This document shows positions 5,199 through 5,406 of a stretch of 5,406 nt of DNA, piece after piece. Under the pieces are notes generated by a model, which saw only the letters and a list, made by a program, of their open reading frames with translations, had not been told where the DNA came from and did no database searches. The stretch is from Candidatus Altarchaeales archaeon (GTDB lineage Archaea > Altiarchaeota > Altiarchaeia > IMC4 > QMZM01). Positions within the stretch are counted from its first letter, which is position 1. Each line of letters begins with the position of its first letter. A program made the position numbers and the translations under genes. The DNA lies in the NCBI GenBank assembly GCA_003663045.1, contig QMZG01000087.1, positions 1 to 5,406 on the forward strand. The letters run 5' to 3'.

Positions 5199-5406
5199 AT
5201 AACGAACTTTTATTAAATGAGAATGAACTAAAAAGATGCCAAAAATTGATTGAAAATTCCGTAAAGAAGATTGTTGCAGAGAATGGTTCAAAAGGGGTAG
5301 TTCTTGGACTTAGTGGTGGAGTAGATTCCTCGGTTGTTTTGAAATTGGCGTATAACTCTGGAACAGATGTCTATGCATTGATACTGCCAGAAGAGTCTGT
5401 AACTAG
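5195..5406 (+). CDS. nadE: NH3-dependent NAD+ synthetase, N-terminal part (3' end outside the window)
   Basis: NadE makes NAD+ from deamido-NAD, ATP and ammonia, the last step of NAD synthesis. Seventy codons are present. The ATP-binding PP-loop SGGVDSS lies at residues 40-46, preceded by GVVLGL and followed by a helix and DVYALILPEESV, as in the N-terminal half of the synthetase domain. The PP-loop so close to the start leaves no room for an N-terminal glutaminase domain, which points to the ammonia-using form. The start overlaps the yjbQ stop by four bases, with GGGTGA at 5186-5191 as a Shine-Dalgarno three bases upstream. Other PP-loop enzymes (GMP synthase, NcsA/TtcA types) are possible but fit the ILPEESV stretch less well. 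Confidence 0.9.
   Translation, partial: MNNELLLNENELKRCQKLIENSVKKIVAENGSKGVVLGLSGGVDSSVVLKLAYNSGTDVYALILPEESVT

Overview
The window is archaeal chromosomal DNA. The evidence is a run of ribosomal proteins with archaeal-type sequences and the archaeal order (uL3, uL4, uL23, uL2, uS19), a shikimate kinase of the archaeal GHMP type rather than the bacterial P-loop type, and the tail of a DUF63 membrane protein, a family known from archaea. The DNA is A+T-rich and arginine is coded mostly by AGA/AGG. A euryarchaeal lineage, perhaps Thermoplasmatota, would fit the protein style and the apparent leaderless starts, but the species cannot be named from this sequence.

Layout, all genes on the + strand. 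(1) Positions 1-224 hold the C-terminal 73 residues of the DUF63 protein. (2) Positions 225-527 form a 303-base gap without a credible protein gene but rich in inverted and direct repeats. It contains a TATA-like box, a possible structured RNA ending in a run of six T, and an A-rich leader directly before uL3. (3) Positions 528-3768 hold five tightly packed ribosomal protein genes, with gaps of 24, 1, 25 and 2 bases, clearly one operon. (4) Positions 3769-3898 hold a 13-base tandem duplication over the uS19 stop, a stem-loop followed by five T, and a TATA-like box. (5) Positions 3899-5406 hold a second, metabolic unit: shikimate kinase, a YjbQ-family protein, and the first 70 codons of NH3-dependent NAD synthetase, spaced by +4 and -4 bases.

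The ribosomal proteins are large-subunit and small-subunit components. uL3, uL4 and uL2 lie near the peptidyl-transferase centre or exit tunnel, uL23 lies at the tunnel mouth, and uS19 lies in the 30S head. The metabolic unit covers aromatic amino acid synthesis (shikimate to shikimate 3-phosphate), a YjbQ protein of unsettled role, and the last step of NAD synthesis.

The main points of interest are four. The uL3-uL4-uL23-uL2-uS19 block stops after uS19 instead of continuing to uL22 and uS3. A candidate structured RNA or switch-like leader lies upstream of uL3. A seven-base motif occurs five times in the same gap. The two units appear to begin with leaderless transcripts, with TATA-like boxes centred the same distance from the chosen start codons. 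No CRISPR array, tRNA, rRNA or mobile element was seen.
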